In this document: in pieces, positions 27,862 to 37,209 of the stretch | Layout of the letters: each line of letters opens with the position of its first letter | How positions within the stretch are numbered: position 1 is the first letter of the stretch | NCBI GenBank assembly: GCA_900553465.1 | Contig: USDT01000001.1 | Span: forward strand, 79,437 to 143,436 | Direction of reading: 5' to 3' | Length of the DNA: 64,000 bases | Source: an uncultured Prevotella sp. | GTDB taxonomy: Bacteria > Bacteroidota > Bacteroidia > Bacteroidales > Bacteroidaceae | Translations under genes and position numbers: made by a program | Notes under the pieces: model-generated | Database searches by the model: none | The model's input: the letters and a program-made list of their open reading frames with translations, nothing else | What the model was told of the DNA's origin: nothing

Positions 27862-28961
27862 AATAATCCTTTCTTCTTCAATTCACTTACGGCAAACCAA
27901 TATGCGCCGAGCGCGATGGCACGGCTTGCTCCCAGACGCGAGACGGCAACGCCTATGCGGCTGTCGGTACGGTATTCCACGGTGCGTCCGGTGCCCGGCA
28001 CTGTCACCATCTTGCTGCTGTTCCCAAGAAAAGCGGCCGCTTCAGTCGGGTCTTCCAGATTATACGGCTTCGCAATGAGGCGGTTGAAGCGCGCTCCGGC
28101 GAACGTTCCTGTCTCGGCGCGGAGCTCCTTCATCAGCGCGGGAAGTATATACTTGGATGCTCCCGCCAGTCCTCCGCCTATGACGACAAGGCCGTCTATG
28201 AGCGTCACTGCCGCCGCGATGGTGTATCCCGCCACCTCGCCCAACTCGGCAAAAGCGGCTTTCGCTGCCTCGGCATCGCCCTCGCGGGTGCCTTCGGCTA
28301 TGTCGAATATGTCCTTGGGAGTGAGTGGTGAACGGTCGCCGGAGAGCGAAGCGTATATCCGTTGTATGGCGCGTATGCTCACACTTTCCTCAGCTATCAT
28401 GCCCTCATGCCTGTTGTTGGGCATGCACCACAGATTGCCGCCCACCTGATTGTCGCCACGCAGCAGCTCGCCGTCTATCACTACGCCGCCTCCGAAGCCT
28501 GTGCCCAGCGTCACACCGACAAGATTCCTGTAGCGGCGCGAGTTGCCGGCGGCCTGCAAACGGGCGTTCACCTCGGGCAGCATGCCTGCCAACGCCTCAC
28601 CGTAGGCAAAGAGACAGCCGTCGTTGTTAATGAATACGGGAATGCCGAAATGGTCCTCAAGAAACGGACCGAGCGCCACACCACCGCGGAATGCGGGGAA
28701 ATTGGGCAGGTCGCCTATGATGCCTGCCTCGTAGTCGGCAGGTCCGGGAAAGGCGAAACTTATGGCTTTGGGCGGTTCGGGCAACAGTGTGCGCACCGTC
28801 TCAAAGCCCTTTTTAATGACTTCCAGACACTCGTCCAGATTGTCGGTGACCGAAGGCAGCGTCACGGGAGCGACTATTTCCTCCGGTCCACGGCTGGCGG
28901 AGAACACCAGATTGGTGCCTCCCGCGTCCAGCGTCATGACTATAGGATATTGTGTTTTCAT
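27858..28961 (-). CDS. ROK-family hexokinase lacking the zinc motif
   Basis: Sugar kinase of the ROK family; from context it probably makes mannose-6-phosphate in the cytosol. The 367 aa contain the ATP-binding start LDAGGTNLVFSASRG, the sugar-binding NNDGCLFAYGEAL and the phosphate-2 motif VTLGTGFGGGVVIDGELL. The Cys-rich zinc motif usual in ROK enzymes (CxCGxxGCxE) is absent; the region instead reads GGNLWCMPNNRHEG. It lies 37 bp after the isomerase gene and overlaps GH92 by 4 bp. Specificity between mannose, glucose and fructose cannot be read from sequence. Confidence 0.88.
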   Translation of the reverse strand: MKTQYPIVMTLDAGGTNLVFSASRGPEEIVAPVTLPSVTDNLDECLEVIKKGFETVRTLLPEPPKAISFAFPGPADYEAGIIGDLPNFPAFRGGVALGPFLEDHFGIPVFINNDGCLFAYGEALAGMLPEVNARLQAAGNSRRYRNLVGVTLGTGFGGGVVIDGELLRGDNQVGGNLWCMPNNRHEGMIAEESVSIRAIQRIYASLSGDRSPLTPKDIFDIAEGTREGDAEAAKAAFAELGEVAGYTIAAAVTLIDGLVVIGGGLAGASKYILPALMKELRAETGTFAGARFNRLIAKPYNLEDPTEAAAFLGNSSKMVTVPGTGRTVEYRTDSRIGVAVSRLGASRAIALGAYWFAVSELKKKGLL

Positions 28962-28998
28962 AATGTTACGGTTTCTGTTATCGGTTTATGGTTTAAGT

Positions 28999-30738
28999 CT
29001 ATTGTCTGAAGCGCACGTAGGCTTTTATCGTTCCGCACTCCGTTCCCTCGGCCTCGCCGTAAGGACGGATGACATATTCGCCCACCGACGCGGGGATGAT
29101 GAACGTCTCGGCGTAGTGAACCACGAACGGTTCGAACGCATCCGACGGGCTCTCCACCACCGCCTCTCTGCCCTCAACGAGGTTGAGCACCTGCACGCCT
29201 CCGTCGGTATTGTGGGTGACAGGGCCCGTGAACCAGTGGCGGCGGGTCTCTATGAACTCGTTCTCATGCAGTCCGGTGCGCTCCTCGCGCCATCCGTCGC
29301 CCTGCCCTAACGGCTCTATGTGGTTTACAAGATTGCGGCGCACGAAGTCGGTCTGCCGCTCCCACTGTATCACGTGCGACCCGTGGCCGATGTTGATAGG
29401 CCGTGGCAGTCCGTCAAGACCGAGGCGTCCCCAGTCCCACAATTTGAATGTGAAGATGCTTGGCGTGGCACTTATCTCCAACACCATGGCCTCAGCGCCC
29501 GAGCAATGGATGGTTCCATTGGGTATGAGGAAGTGGTCGTGCTTCTTCGCCGGCCAGCGATTGACATACTTCTCGGCATCGAACGGCCGGCCCGTCTCCT
29601 GCGATTCGTTGAGCGCGGCTATCATCTCGTCGGGATCAACACCCGTCTTCAGACCGAGGAACACCGTCGCGCCTTCCTTCGCATCGAGCAAATAGTAGCT
29701 CTCGTCCTGCGTGTAATATATGCCGAACGTGTCGCGTATGTATTGCGTTGTGGGATGAACCTGAAGGCTGAGGTTGCCTCCGCCCATGGTGTCGAGGAAG
29801 TCGAAGCGTATCGGGAAATCCTGACCGAAGCGCGACTCTACAGGTCCGCCCAACAAGTCGCGGGTGTTGTGGAACACCAGATTGTTGGCAGGCATCTCGA
29901 AAAGTACGCCGTTCACGTCGAAGTAGAGGCTGTTTTCCTCAGGCACACAGTCGAAGCACCAACCGTAGTTCTGGCGTTCCGGGTCGAGCCCGCACACACG
30001 CTTCATCCACTGTCCGCCCCATGGCGCAGGGTCGAAGAACGGTACTACGCGGAACGGACGGTGCGCAGTCTTGTCCAGTCCCTCACGCAGCAGACTGCCC
30101 CTTATCATCTTCGGCTCGCCCGCCGTGTGCGTATCCATCCAGTAGTCGGCCTTGCCGAGCAGCTGTTTTTTCAGTCTGTCGCATACTATCCAATCCACGA
30201 AATATCCGCGTTTGTACTGATACGACGCGCCCTCGGCCTTGTTCTCCACACCCAGACCGTTTATCTCATGACGGCGCGAACGCAGTTGTATCTCCCATCG
30301 TGCCATATCCACATACACCGTGCGGTCGGCATCGGGTGCCACCAGAGCCGCTCCGTGACCGTAAACCACCGTGAATCCATCGGCAGCCCTCACCTTGCGG
30401 CGCGCCTCTTCGGTCTTTTCAGGGTCGAGAAAATCGGCATACGAGAAGTTGGAACGATAGCCGAACAGCCGGTCGTCCGTTACATACGGATATGTCATAC
30501 GCTCTATTTCGGCCACCGGTTTGAACAGCTCTGCCGTATCAATCCAGCAGTCGGCATGGAGCGCTTCGAAGCCTTTGCGCAGCTCGTCATGATATACTCC
30601 CTGATAACATTCTATCACCATCGTGCACCGTCCGGCGGGCATACAGTCCCTCAATTCGCGGCAAATGTTGTCCCATCCTTTCCACAACTCACCGTCGAGC
30701 TTCGTTGCCGGCGACTTGTCATAATTGCTTTTATACAT
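28999..30738 (-). CDS. Class I mannose-6-phosphate isomerase-like, with extra N-terminal domain
   Basis: Likely interconverts mannose-6-phosphate and fructose-6-phosphate. At 579 aa it is much longer than short PMIs (about 320). The cupin half starts near residue 235 and keeps the zinc-site pattern: H328 in LSLQVHP, E346 in QDESYYLL and H411 in NGTIHCSG. Residues 1-215 are an extra domain with MVIECYQGVYHDELRKGFEA, VVYGHGAALV and VYVDMARWEIQLR. This is faintly like a kinase or phosphoribulokinase-type fold, but has no P-loop GKS/T, so a catalytic role is doubtful. First gene of the mannose operon. Confidence 0.82.
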   Translation of the reverse strand: MYKSNYDKSPATKLDGELWKGWDNICRELRDCMPAGRCTMVIECYQGVYHDELRKGFEALHADCWIDTAELFKPVAEIERMTYPYVTDDRLFGYRSNFSYADFLDPEKTEEARRKVRAADGFTVVYGHGAALVAPDADRTVYVDMARWEIQLRSRRHEINGLGVENKAEGASYQYKRGYFVDWIVCDRLKKQLLGKADYWMDTHTAGEPKMIRGSLLREGLDKTAHRPFRVVPFFDPAPWGGQWMKRVCGLDPERQNYGWCFDCVPEENSLYFDVNGVLFEMPANNLVFHNTRDLLGGPVESRFGQDFPIRFDFLDTMGGGNLSLQVHPTTQYIRDTFGIYYTQDESYYLLDAKEGATVFLGLKTGVDPDEMIAALNESQETGRPFDAEKYVNRWPAKKHDHFLIPNGTIHCSGAEAMVLEISATPSIFTFKLWDWGRLGLDGLPRPINIGHGSHVIQWERQTDFVRRNLVNHIEPLGQGDGWREERTGLHENEFIETRRHWFTGPVTHNTDGGVQVLNLVEGREAVVESPSDAFEPFVVHYAETFIIPASVGEYVIRPYGEAEGTECGTIKAYVRFRQ

Positions 30739-30831
30739 AAGAAATAACTGTTTTCTAATACATCAGCGCCTTTCGCGGCGTCTGAAAGATTGTTTACCGG
30801 TAATAAATCAGTGTGTCTTCATTGTATCAGA

Positions 30832-30871
30832 CTGCGGCCAACCGCCGCAGTGAACACCAAAAGCAAAGTTA
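30832..30871 (-). promoter_or_regulatory. -7 box and leader hairpin of mannose operon
   Basis: TAACTTTG (30864-30871, minus strand) fits TAnnTTTG; no good -33 at the usual distance. Just downstream is a perfect 7-bp hairpin (CTGCGGC, loop GGTTG, GCCGCAG at 30832-30850), at or near the 5' end of the transcript, where it could stabilise the mRNA. Confidence 0.45.
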
Positions 30872-31064
30872 AACATTTATTTTATACGACACGCAATTTT
30901 GCCCCGCGGATTTGCTCCTACCCACTTTTTTAATTGCCAGCGGTGCCGGAGAGACTGCAAAACACACGGTATGCCGCATGACCGACAGGCCTTAGCCAAG
31001 GCACAGAGGACAATTAAATAAGCTTAATTGCGTAAAACATTCCTCATAGTTCGATTCTTTTAGA

Positions 31065-31072
31065 TACTTTTG
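31065..31072 (+). promoter_or_regulatory. -7 box of GH51
   Basis: TACTTTTG, matching TAnnTTTG, 62 bp upstream of the GH51 start. No -33 box at 19-20 bp. Confidence 0.5.
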
Positions 31073-31134
31073 CATACAATACGTGCTGGACGCAGTGCGT
31101 TTATATCAACAGATAACTAAAACCGTAATACTAT

Positions 31135-33666
31135 ATGAAACGAATTTTTACGCTCTGCCTGTCGGCTTTGCTCATGACAGGACACAGCCTGGCGCAGAAC
31201 GCCGACATGACACTCAACGTGGACATGGCGTCACGTGGCGCAGAGGTACCGGCGTCGATGTACGGCATATTCTTCGAGGAAATAAACCATGCAGGCGACG
31301 GCGGACTGTACGCAGAGATGCTCATGAACCGCAGTTTTGAGGAAAGGGTGATGCCGGAAGGCTACAAGGTGATGAACGGCGAGCTGGTACCGCCCGACGT
31401 GAAGAACCACCTGACGGGCAAATCCACGCCGGGCCGATACAGATGGGGCACCGACCCTTATCCCGGATGGGAACTGAGAAAGATTGGCGAAGCCGAAGCC
31501 GAGGCGACACTCGTGACCGAACAGCCCAACTTCGCCACCGCACCCACATCGATGAAGATAGACATCAGTCGCATGGGCAACGGCGTATCACTGATAAACA
31601 AAGGCTACTGGGGCATAGCACTGAAGCAGGGCGAGAGCTACAAGTTGCGTATGTTCGTGCGCTGCACGGCCGGAGGAGGAAACATGAAAGTGAACCTCAC
31701 CGACGGCGGAAGCCGAACGTTGGGCGGCAAGTCGTTTAAACTGAAGGCCGACGGCAAGTGGCACGAATACAAGGCCACGCTGAAAGCCACGACCACCATC
31801 TCCACAGCGCAGCTCGCCATCAGCCTGCCCGCCGAAGGAACTTACTTCTTCGACTACGTGTCGCTCTTCCCAAAAGACACCTACAAGGGCCGTCCCAACG
31901 GCATGCGCAAGGATGTGGCGGCCATGATAGAGGGTCTTCAGCCGGCATTCATCAGATGGCCGGGCGGATGCATCGTGGAAGGCATAACGCTCAACAACCG
32001 CGTGGAGTGGAAGAAAACACTGGGCGACCCGGCGTCGCGACAGGGACAATATGACACGTGGGGATATCACAACACTTATGGTTTCGGCTATAAGGAGTTC
32101 CTCGACTTCTGCGAAGACACCGGCACCAAGGGCATGTACGTGTGCAATGTGGGCATAGGATGCCAGGCACGTACCGGTGAGGCGTGCTCAGACAAGGAAG
32201 CAGAAGAATATCTTCAGGACGCACTCGACGCCATAGAGTATGCCATCGGCCCGACCGACAGCCAATGGGGAGCACGCCGGGCAGCCGACGGTCATCCGAA
32301 ACCTTACCCGCTCGCCTACGTCGAGATAGGCAACGAGAACTCCGGTCCGCTCTACGACCGCCGCTTCAACATGTTCTACGATGCCATCAAGGCGCGCTAT
32401 CCGCAGCTCACGCTCATCTCCAACCACGGACTGGGAGGCATAGGCGGAGCACGCAAGACCGACATGGTGGACCCTCACTGGTATGTAGCGCCTGAATTCT
32501 TCTTCAAGAACGCCGGTATATTCGACAATCACGAGCGTGGCAAGTACAAGGTTTACGTGGGCGAATATGCCTGCAACCAGGGCGTGGGCGGCGGCAACAT
32601 GCTGGCCGCACTGAGCGAGGCAGCGTTCATCACAGGCATGGAACGCAACTCAGACCTCGTGACAATGGCGTCGTACGCGCCGCTGTTCGAAAACAGGAAC
32701 GACCGCGCATGGCCCACCAACCTGATATGGATGTCGAACGACGCCGTGGTGGGACGCTCGTCATACTACGTGCAGAAGATGTTCGCGGAGAACCGTCCGT
32801 CGTACAATCTCAACACCGACTTCACGGCAACGGCCGAGGAAGTGGAGCCGTTCATCGAACAGGAGGGATACGTGGGATTCGGTACATGGAGCACGCAGAC
32901 GCGCTTCCGCAACCTCACCATAACCGATCCGCAGGGCAACACAGTGAAGGCCGACATGACCGACCCGTCACAATGGGCAACCGGACTGGGCAGCTGGCGG
33001 CAAAAGGACGGCGAGTATGCTCAGACAGGAACCGAAAACCGCACGTCGCTGATATGGAAAAACGGCAAGGCTGGCAAGGGAAGCGTCATAGAGTTTGAGG
33101 TGAACAAGACGTCCGGAGCAGAGGGATTCCTCTTCTATTTCGGCCTCACCGACCCGAGCCTGAAAAAGGGATGGATGCTCAACGTGGGCGGATGGGGCAA
33201 CGTGGAGACTGCCATCGAAAACCTCTTCGACAACAACTCTACGGTGGCATCGGCCAGAATAAAGGATTCGCTCGACAGCGGACAGTGGCACAAGGTGCGC
33301 ATAGTGATAACCGACCACGGCGCCGACTACTACATGGACGGCCGGCTGACACTCTCGCACAAGAACGAACCGCTGAAGCGCAAGTTCTGCATAGCCGGAT
33401 ACGACAGCAACAGCGACGAGATAATAGTAAAAGTGGTGAACGCCTCCGACCGCCGGTGCACCACCCGTATAAACCTGCTCAACGGCGACGTGGAGCCTGA
33501 AGGACGCGTCATAACACTCAGCGCGGAGAGCAAACGCGACGAAAACTCGTTTGAGCAGCCGTTCAGAATATCGCCCGTGGAAAGCACGTTCGGCGGATTC
33601 GCACGCTCGTTCAGCTACGACTTCAAGCCCAACTCGCTGACCATACTGCGCATAAAGAAGAAATAA
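31135..33666 (+). CDS. Alpha-L-arabinofuranosidase GH51 with C-terminal LamG-like domain
   Basis: Exported enzyme releasing arabinofuranose from arabinan, arabinoxylan or arabinogalactan. The 843 aa start with a signal peptide (to about residue 21, SLAQ). The conserved N-terminal block is MYGIFFEEINHAGDGGLYAE. A CBM4-like sandwich follows (about 115-245), then the TIM barrel with acid/base E401 in YVEIGNENSG and nucleophile E477 in YVGEYACNQG. Residues about 600-760 form a LamG-like insert (GFLFYFGLTD, YYMDGRLTLS) before the last beta-strands, so the protein is longer than simple GH51s (about 500-660). Single gene closed by a terminator. Confidence 0.95.
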   Translation: MKRIFTLCLSALLMTGHSLAQNADMTLNVDMASRGAEVPASMYGIFFEEINHAGDGGLYAEMLMNRSFEERVMPEGYKVMNGELVPPDVKNHLTGKSTPGRYRWGTDPYPGWELRKIGEAEAEATLVTEQPNFATAPTSMKIDISRMGNGVSLINKGYWGIALKQGESYKLRMFVRCTAGGGNMKVNLTDGGSRTLGGKSFKLKADGKWHEYKATLKATTTISTAQLAISLPAEGTYFFDYVSLFPKDTYKGRPNGMRKDVAAMIEGLQPAFIRWPGGCIVEGITLNNRVEWKKTLGDPASRQGQYDTWGYHNTYGFGYKEFLDFCEDTGTKGMYVCNVGIGCQARTGEACSDKEAEEYLQDALDAIEYAIGPTDSQWGARRAADGHPKPYPLAYVEIGNENSGPLYDRRFNMFYDAIKARYPQLTLISNHGLGGIGGARKTDMVDPHWYVAPEFFFKNAGIFDNHERGKYKVYVGEYACNQGVGGGNMLAALSEAAFITGMERNSDLVTMASYAPLFENRNDRAWPTNLIWMSNDAVVGRSSYYVQKMFAENRPSYNLNTDFTATAEEVEPFIEQEGYVGFGTWSTQTRFRNLTITDPQGNTVKADMTDPSQWATGLGSWRQKDGEYAQTGTENRTSLIWKNGKAGKGSVIEFEVNKTSGAEGFLFYFGLTDPSLKKGWMLNVGGWGNVETAIENLFDNNSTVASARIKDSLDSGQWHKVRIVITDHGADYYMDGRLTLSHKNEPLKRKFCIAGYDSNSDEIIVKVVNASDRRCTTRINLLNGDVEPEGRVITLSAESKRDENSFEQPFRISPVESTFGGFARSFSYDFKPNSLTILRIKKK

Positions 33667-33697
33667 GCGACGCCCTCAGCGCTGACATAAACCGCAG

Positions 33698-33742
33698 AGC
33701 CATGCCGCCGGAAGAAAATAAAACCCGGAGGCATGGCTTTTT
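33698..33742 (+). terminator. Terminator after GH51
   Basis: Stem AGCCATGCCGCCGG with CCCGGAGGCATGGCT (about 14 bp, one mismatch) around an A-rich loop, followed by a T run. Confidence 0.85.
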
Positions 33743-33847
33743 CCGTTACGCACCGCTGAGCCCGTCATATCATAAGAAACAACGCAGGACACTGCGCCTC
33801 GCAGTTTATGCTTCTCCGTTGCAGAAATGAATAAATATACAAAAATA

Positions 33848-34280
33848 CGGACACGGAAATGAATAAATATTCACCCATAACTCGAAAATACTCGCGTATT
33901 TTCGAGCAACCGCATCTTCGGCCGCAAATTCGCGAGTTTTGAGAGGGTTGCGTACGGCTCTGACAGTCAGCCACTTGCGTTTTATTGCAGTCCGACTGTC
34001 TCCAAATCGTGCCACGAAACAGCCTGTTTCAGCCTCTGATATTGCCCATATCATCCCCTGATAAGCTTAATATCACGCTCTGACTAAGCCAATATCAGAC
34101 CGTGATAAAGCCTGTTTCGCGGAGCCGTCTGATTTTTCATGCCGTTCTTGACGGAAAATACGGCTGCCCGTGAAAGAGACATCCGGCTGATAAAGCCCGT
34201 ATCGTCCCTCTCCGTTTTTCTATTTTGAAAATTTTTTTTGTCAAAATTTTTTACTTCGGGAATGTATAAATATGCAGTCC
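33848..34280 (-). repeat. Intergenic repeat element B (inverted copy of A)
   Basis: Read on the minus strand it has the same order as element A: AT-rich block (34216-34256, 41 nt identical to A), five 22-bp units (34022-34131), a 22-nt identical block (33933-33954), then a hairpin at 33881-33906 (CTCGAAAATAC, loop TCGC, GTATTTTCGAG). The hairpin loop differs from A while the stem is kept. The remaining sequence to sufE (34281-34459) contains only a -7 box. Confidence 0.88.
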
Positions 34281-34414
34281 GGCGACATCGCGTCAGCCGG
34301 GCAGACTCCCATAACATCACCTCATAACCGCCCGCCACGCCACCACAACCGCAGCCATGCGCCGCGGCAGGACAATTATTCGGGACAACAGGCCGGATAT
34401 TGGAAAAAAATCAC

Positions 34415-34422
34415 TAAGTTTG
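34415..34422 (+). promoter_or_regulatory. -7 box of sufE
   Basis: TAAGTTTG, 37 bp upstream of the sufE start. No -33 at the standard spacing. Confidence 0.45.
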
Positions 34423-34459
34423 CATTATATATCCAACAAACATAAACGTACACAAGACA

Positions 34460-34891
34460 ATGACAATAAATGAAGCACAAGACGAGGTGATAGAGGAATT
34501 CTCCGGATTCACCGACTGGATGGACAAGTATCAGATGCTCATAGACCTGGGCGGCGACCTTGAGCCGCTGGACGAGCGCTACAAGACAGAACAGAACCTC
34601 ATAGACGGCTGCCAGAGCCGTGTGTGGCTGCAGGCCGACTACGACGGCAGCGTGATAAACTTCACTGCGGAGAGCGATGCGCTCATCGTGAAGGGCATCA
34701 TAGCACTGCTCATACAGGTGCTCAGCGGACACACACCGAAAGAGATACTCGACGCCGACCTGTATTTCATAGAGCGCATCGGACTGAAAGACCATCTGTC
34801 GCCCACACGCTCCAACGGTCTGCTGGCCATGGTGAAGCAGATACGCATGTACGCACTGGCGTTCAGCGAGAAGAACGGCGGCGCGCAATGA
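34460..34891 (+). CDS. sufE: SufE family sulfur-transfer protein
   Basis: Cytosolic sulfur acceptor that takes persulfide from the cysteine desulfurase SufS for Fe-S cluster assembly. The 143-aa length is typical. The active cysteine is C51 in LIDGCQSRVWL, and the C-terminal block GLKDHLSPTRSNGLLAMVKQ is the usual SufE ending. No other suf gene is nearby, so it is a detached locus. The next gene is 67 bp downstream and may be cotranscribed by chance. Confidence 0.93.
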   Translation: MTINEAQDEVIEEFSGFTDWMDKYQMLIDLGGDLEPLDERYKTEQNLIDGCQSRVWLQADYDGSVINFTAESDALIVKGIIALLIQVLSGHTPKEILDADLYFIERIGLKDHLSPTRSNGLLAMVKQIRMYALAFSEKNGGAQ

Positions 34892-34958
34892 CCACCTGAC
34901 TGCCTGAAGAAACCTACGAACTGTTATTCATAAAAAACTACCTAAATAAAAAACAACG

Positions 34959-37103
34959 ATGAAAAGATTTCTCATACCGCTGGCTCTTGCAGCAATAGCA
35001 GTTGCCGCACCGGCACAACAGAAGCGAGAGAAAACGACGTTCCAGACGTCAGGACAATGGAAACCCGTGACGGACATCAGAGCCGACGTGGTTATGGTTT
35101 ACGGAACAGACGACCGGCCGGGCATGACCTTCAGGCAGAGAGTGCAGTCGTGGCGCGACAGAGGCTACACCACGCATTTCATGACAGGCATTGCCTGGGG
35201 CGGCTATCAGGACTACTTCACCGGCAAATGGGACGGCAAATGGCACCTGGACGAGGGACAGAAGACCATGCGTGGCGACACAATATGGCACGGACACCTC
35301 ATTCCCTACATCGTACCGACAAAGAACTATCTGAAGTATTTCAAGGAACGGCAGATAAAACCCGTTATAGATGCGGGCATAGACGCCATATTCCTCGAGG
35401 AACCGGAGTTCTGGGCGCGCAGCGGATACAGCGAGTCGTTCAAGCGCGAATGGAAGGACTACTACGGATTCGACTGGCGGCCGCAGCACGAGTCGGCCGA
35501 GAACACGTATCTGTCGAACAAACTTAAATATCATCTCTACTACCGTGCGCTCGACGAGGCGTTCACCTACGCCAAGCAGTACGGCCGCGAGAAGGGCATG
35601 GACGTGCGCTGCTATGTGCCCACACACTCGCTACTCAACTACTCGCAGTGGCAGATAGTGTCGCCGGAAGCGTCGCTCGCATCGATGGAAAGCTGCGACG
35701 GCTACATCGCACAGGTGTGGACCGGCACGTCGCGCGAGCCCAACTACTTCAACGGCAAAGCGCGCGAACGTGTGTTCGAGACGGCTTTTCTGGAGTACGG
35801 ATGCATGGAGTCGATGACACGACCCACTGGCCGCAAGATGTTCTTCCTCACCGATCCGATAGAGGACCGCGCCAAAGACTGGCAGGACTATAAGCGCAAC
35901 TATCAGGCCACATTCACCGCGCAGCTGCTCTATCCGCAGATTGCCGACTACGAAGTGATGCCCTGGCCCGACCGTATATACGAAGGACTCTACCGCGTAA
36001 GCGCCAACAGCAAGGAGAAAGCACGCATCCCGCGCTTCTACTCAACGCAGATGCAGGTGATGATAAACACGCTGAACAACATGCCGTTGTCCGACAACCG
36101 CGTAAGCGGATCACAGGGTGTGAGCGTGCTCATGGCCAATTCGCTCATGTTCCAGCGCTCTCCGCAACCCGTGGAGGGTTATGACGACCCGCAGCTGAGC
36201 AACTTCTACGGCGAGGCTCTGCCGCTTCTCAAGCGCGGAATACCGGTTTCGGTGGTTCACATAGAGAACACGGGATATGCCGATACGTGGAAGAACACAA
36301 AGGTGCTGCTCATGTCTTACTCGAACATGAAGCCGCTCGACGCCGAATATCACAAGCACATCGCACAGTGGGTGGCTGACGGCGGACAGCTGATATACAG
36401 CGGACGCGACGATGATCCGTACCAGAGCGTGCTGGAATGGTGGAACCAGAACGGCAACGAATACAAGGCTCCGTCCGAACATCTGTTCGAGTTGATGGGC
36501 ATGCCGCGCAATGCTGCCGAGGGAACTTACGAATATGGCAAGGGCAAAGTATATGTCCTGCGCCACGACCCGAAGGAGTATGTACTCGAGAAAGGCGGCG
36601 ACGCCAAACTCATGGAGACCGTGCGCGAGGCATACGGCAAGCTCGACATAAAGAATTCGTTCTATCTCGAACGCGGATGCTACACTCTTGCGGCAGTCGT
36701 TGACGAGAGCGAGGCGGGCGACTCTCCGCTCACTCTCAAAGGCAAGTTCATCGATCTGTTCGACCCTGAGCTACCCGTGCTGCGTGAGAAGACCGTAAAA
36801 CCGGGTGAGCAGGCGTTCCTTTTCGACATCTCAAGAGTGAAAGACAAGAAACAGCCACAGGTTCTTGCCGCAGCGTCGCGCCAGTATGACGAGCAGCGTA
36901 CAGCCAACAGCTACTCGTTCGTGGCAAAGAGTCCGGCACAGACATCCAACGTAATGCGCATACTCCTGCCCAAGAAGGCGAAGAGTGTGAAAGTAGAAGG
37001 CACAAAAGATTGCACATGGGATTGGAACTCCAATGACCTGAACACACTGCTGCTGAAGTTTGAGAACAACCCCGACGGCGTGAAGGTGAACATCACATGG
37101 TGA
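34959..37103 (+). CDS. Exported putative glycoside hydrolase, family not recognised
   Basis: A 714-aa protein with a signal peptide (residues 1-19, cut at APA). The visible layout resembles GH42-type enzymes. There is a TIM-barrel-like first part (to about 390) with AGIDAIFLEEPEFW (E147, E148 and E150 are candidate catalytic acids) and KMFFLTDPIEDRA. A glutamine-amidotransferase-like middle follows (VLLMSYSNMKPL, WVADGGQLIYSGRDDD, about 440-500). A beta-sandwich end runs from about 590 to 714. No family was assigned with confidence. Aromatic-rich patches (WDGKWHLDEG) would suit sugar binding. It lies in a stretch of GH51 and GH43-like genes. Confidence 0.65.
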   Translation: MKRFLIPLALAAIAVAAPAQQKREKTTFQTSGQWKPVTDIRADVVMVYGTDDRPGMTFRQRVQSWRDRGYTTHFMTGIAWGGYQDYFTGKWDGKWHLDEGQKTMRGDTIWHGHLIPYIVPTKNYLKYFKERQIKPVIDAGIDAIFLEEPEFWARSGYSESFKREWKDYYGFDWRPQHESAENTYLSNKLKYHLYYRALDEAFTYAKQYGREKGMDVRCYVPTHSLLNYSQWQIVSPEASLASMESCDGYIAQVWTGTSREPNYFNGKARERVFETAFLEYGCMESMTRPTGRKMFFLTDPIEDRAKDWQDYKRNYQATFTAQLLYPQIADYEVMPWPDRIYEGLYRVSANSKEKARIPRFYSTQMQVMINTLNNMPLSDNRVSGSQGVSVLMANSLMFQRSPQPVEGYDDPQLSNFYGEALPLLKRGIPVSVVHIENTGYADTWKNTKVLLMSYSNMKPLDAEYHKHIAQWVADGGQLIYSGRDDDPYQSVLEWWNQNGNEYKAPSEHLFELMGMPRNAAEGTYEYGKGKVYVLRHDPKEYVLEKGGDAKLMETVREAYGKLDIKNSFYLERGCYTLAAVVDESEAGDSPLTLKGKFIDLFDPELPVLREKTVKPGEQAFLFDISRVKDKKQPQVLAAASRQYDEQRTANSYSFVAKSPAQTSNVMRILLPKKAKSVKVEGTKDCTWDWNSNDLNTLLLKFENNPDGVKVNITW

Positions 37104-37156
37104 CACGACAGGTCACATGAAGCAACATAAAAAACCATATAAACATACATAACGCT

Positions 37157-37183
37157 ACGAAGCCGGCACCCTGCGCGCCGGCT
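37157..37183 (+). terminator. GC-rich hairpin before the TrmH-type gene
   Basis: A perfect 9-bp stem GAAGCCGGC / GCCGGCTTC with a 9-nt loop, between two plus-strand genes. It has no U tract, so termination is uncertain. Confidence 0.4.
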
Positions 37184-37209
37184 TCGCTGCCTGAAAACAA
37201 CAACGGAAA

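Larger units (their letters stand above)
30739..31134. other. Divergent promoter region, mannose operon / GH51
   Basis: 396 bp, no gene. It holds the minus-strand -7 box and leader hairpin of the mannose operon and the plus-strand -7 box of GH51. No operator was recognised. Confidence 0.55.

Noticed and set aside
29320..30747. 475-codon plus-strand frame
   Set aside because: Antisense to the PMI-like gene, whose zinc-site motifs fix the real strand.
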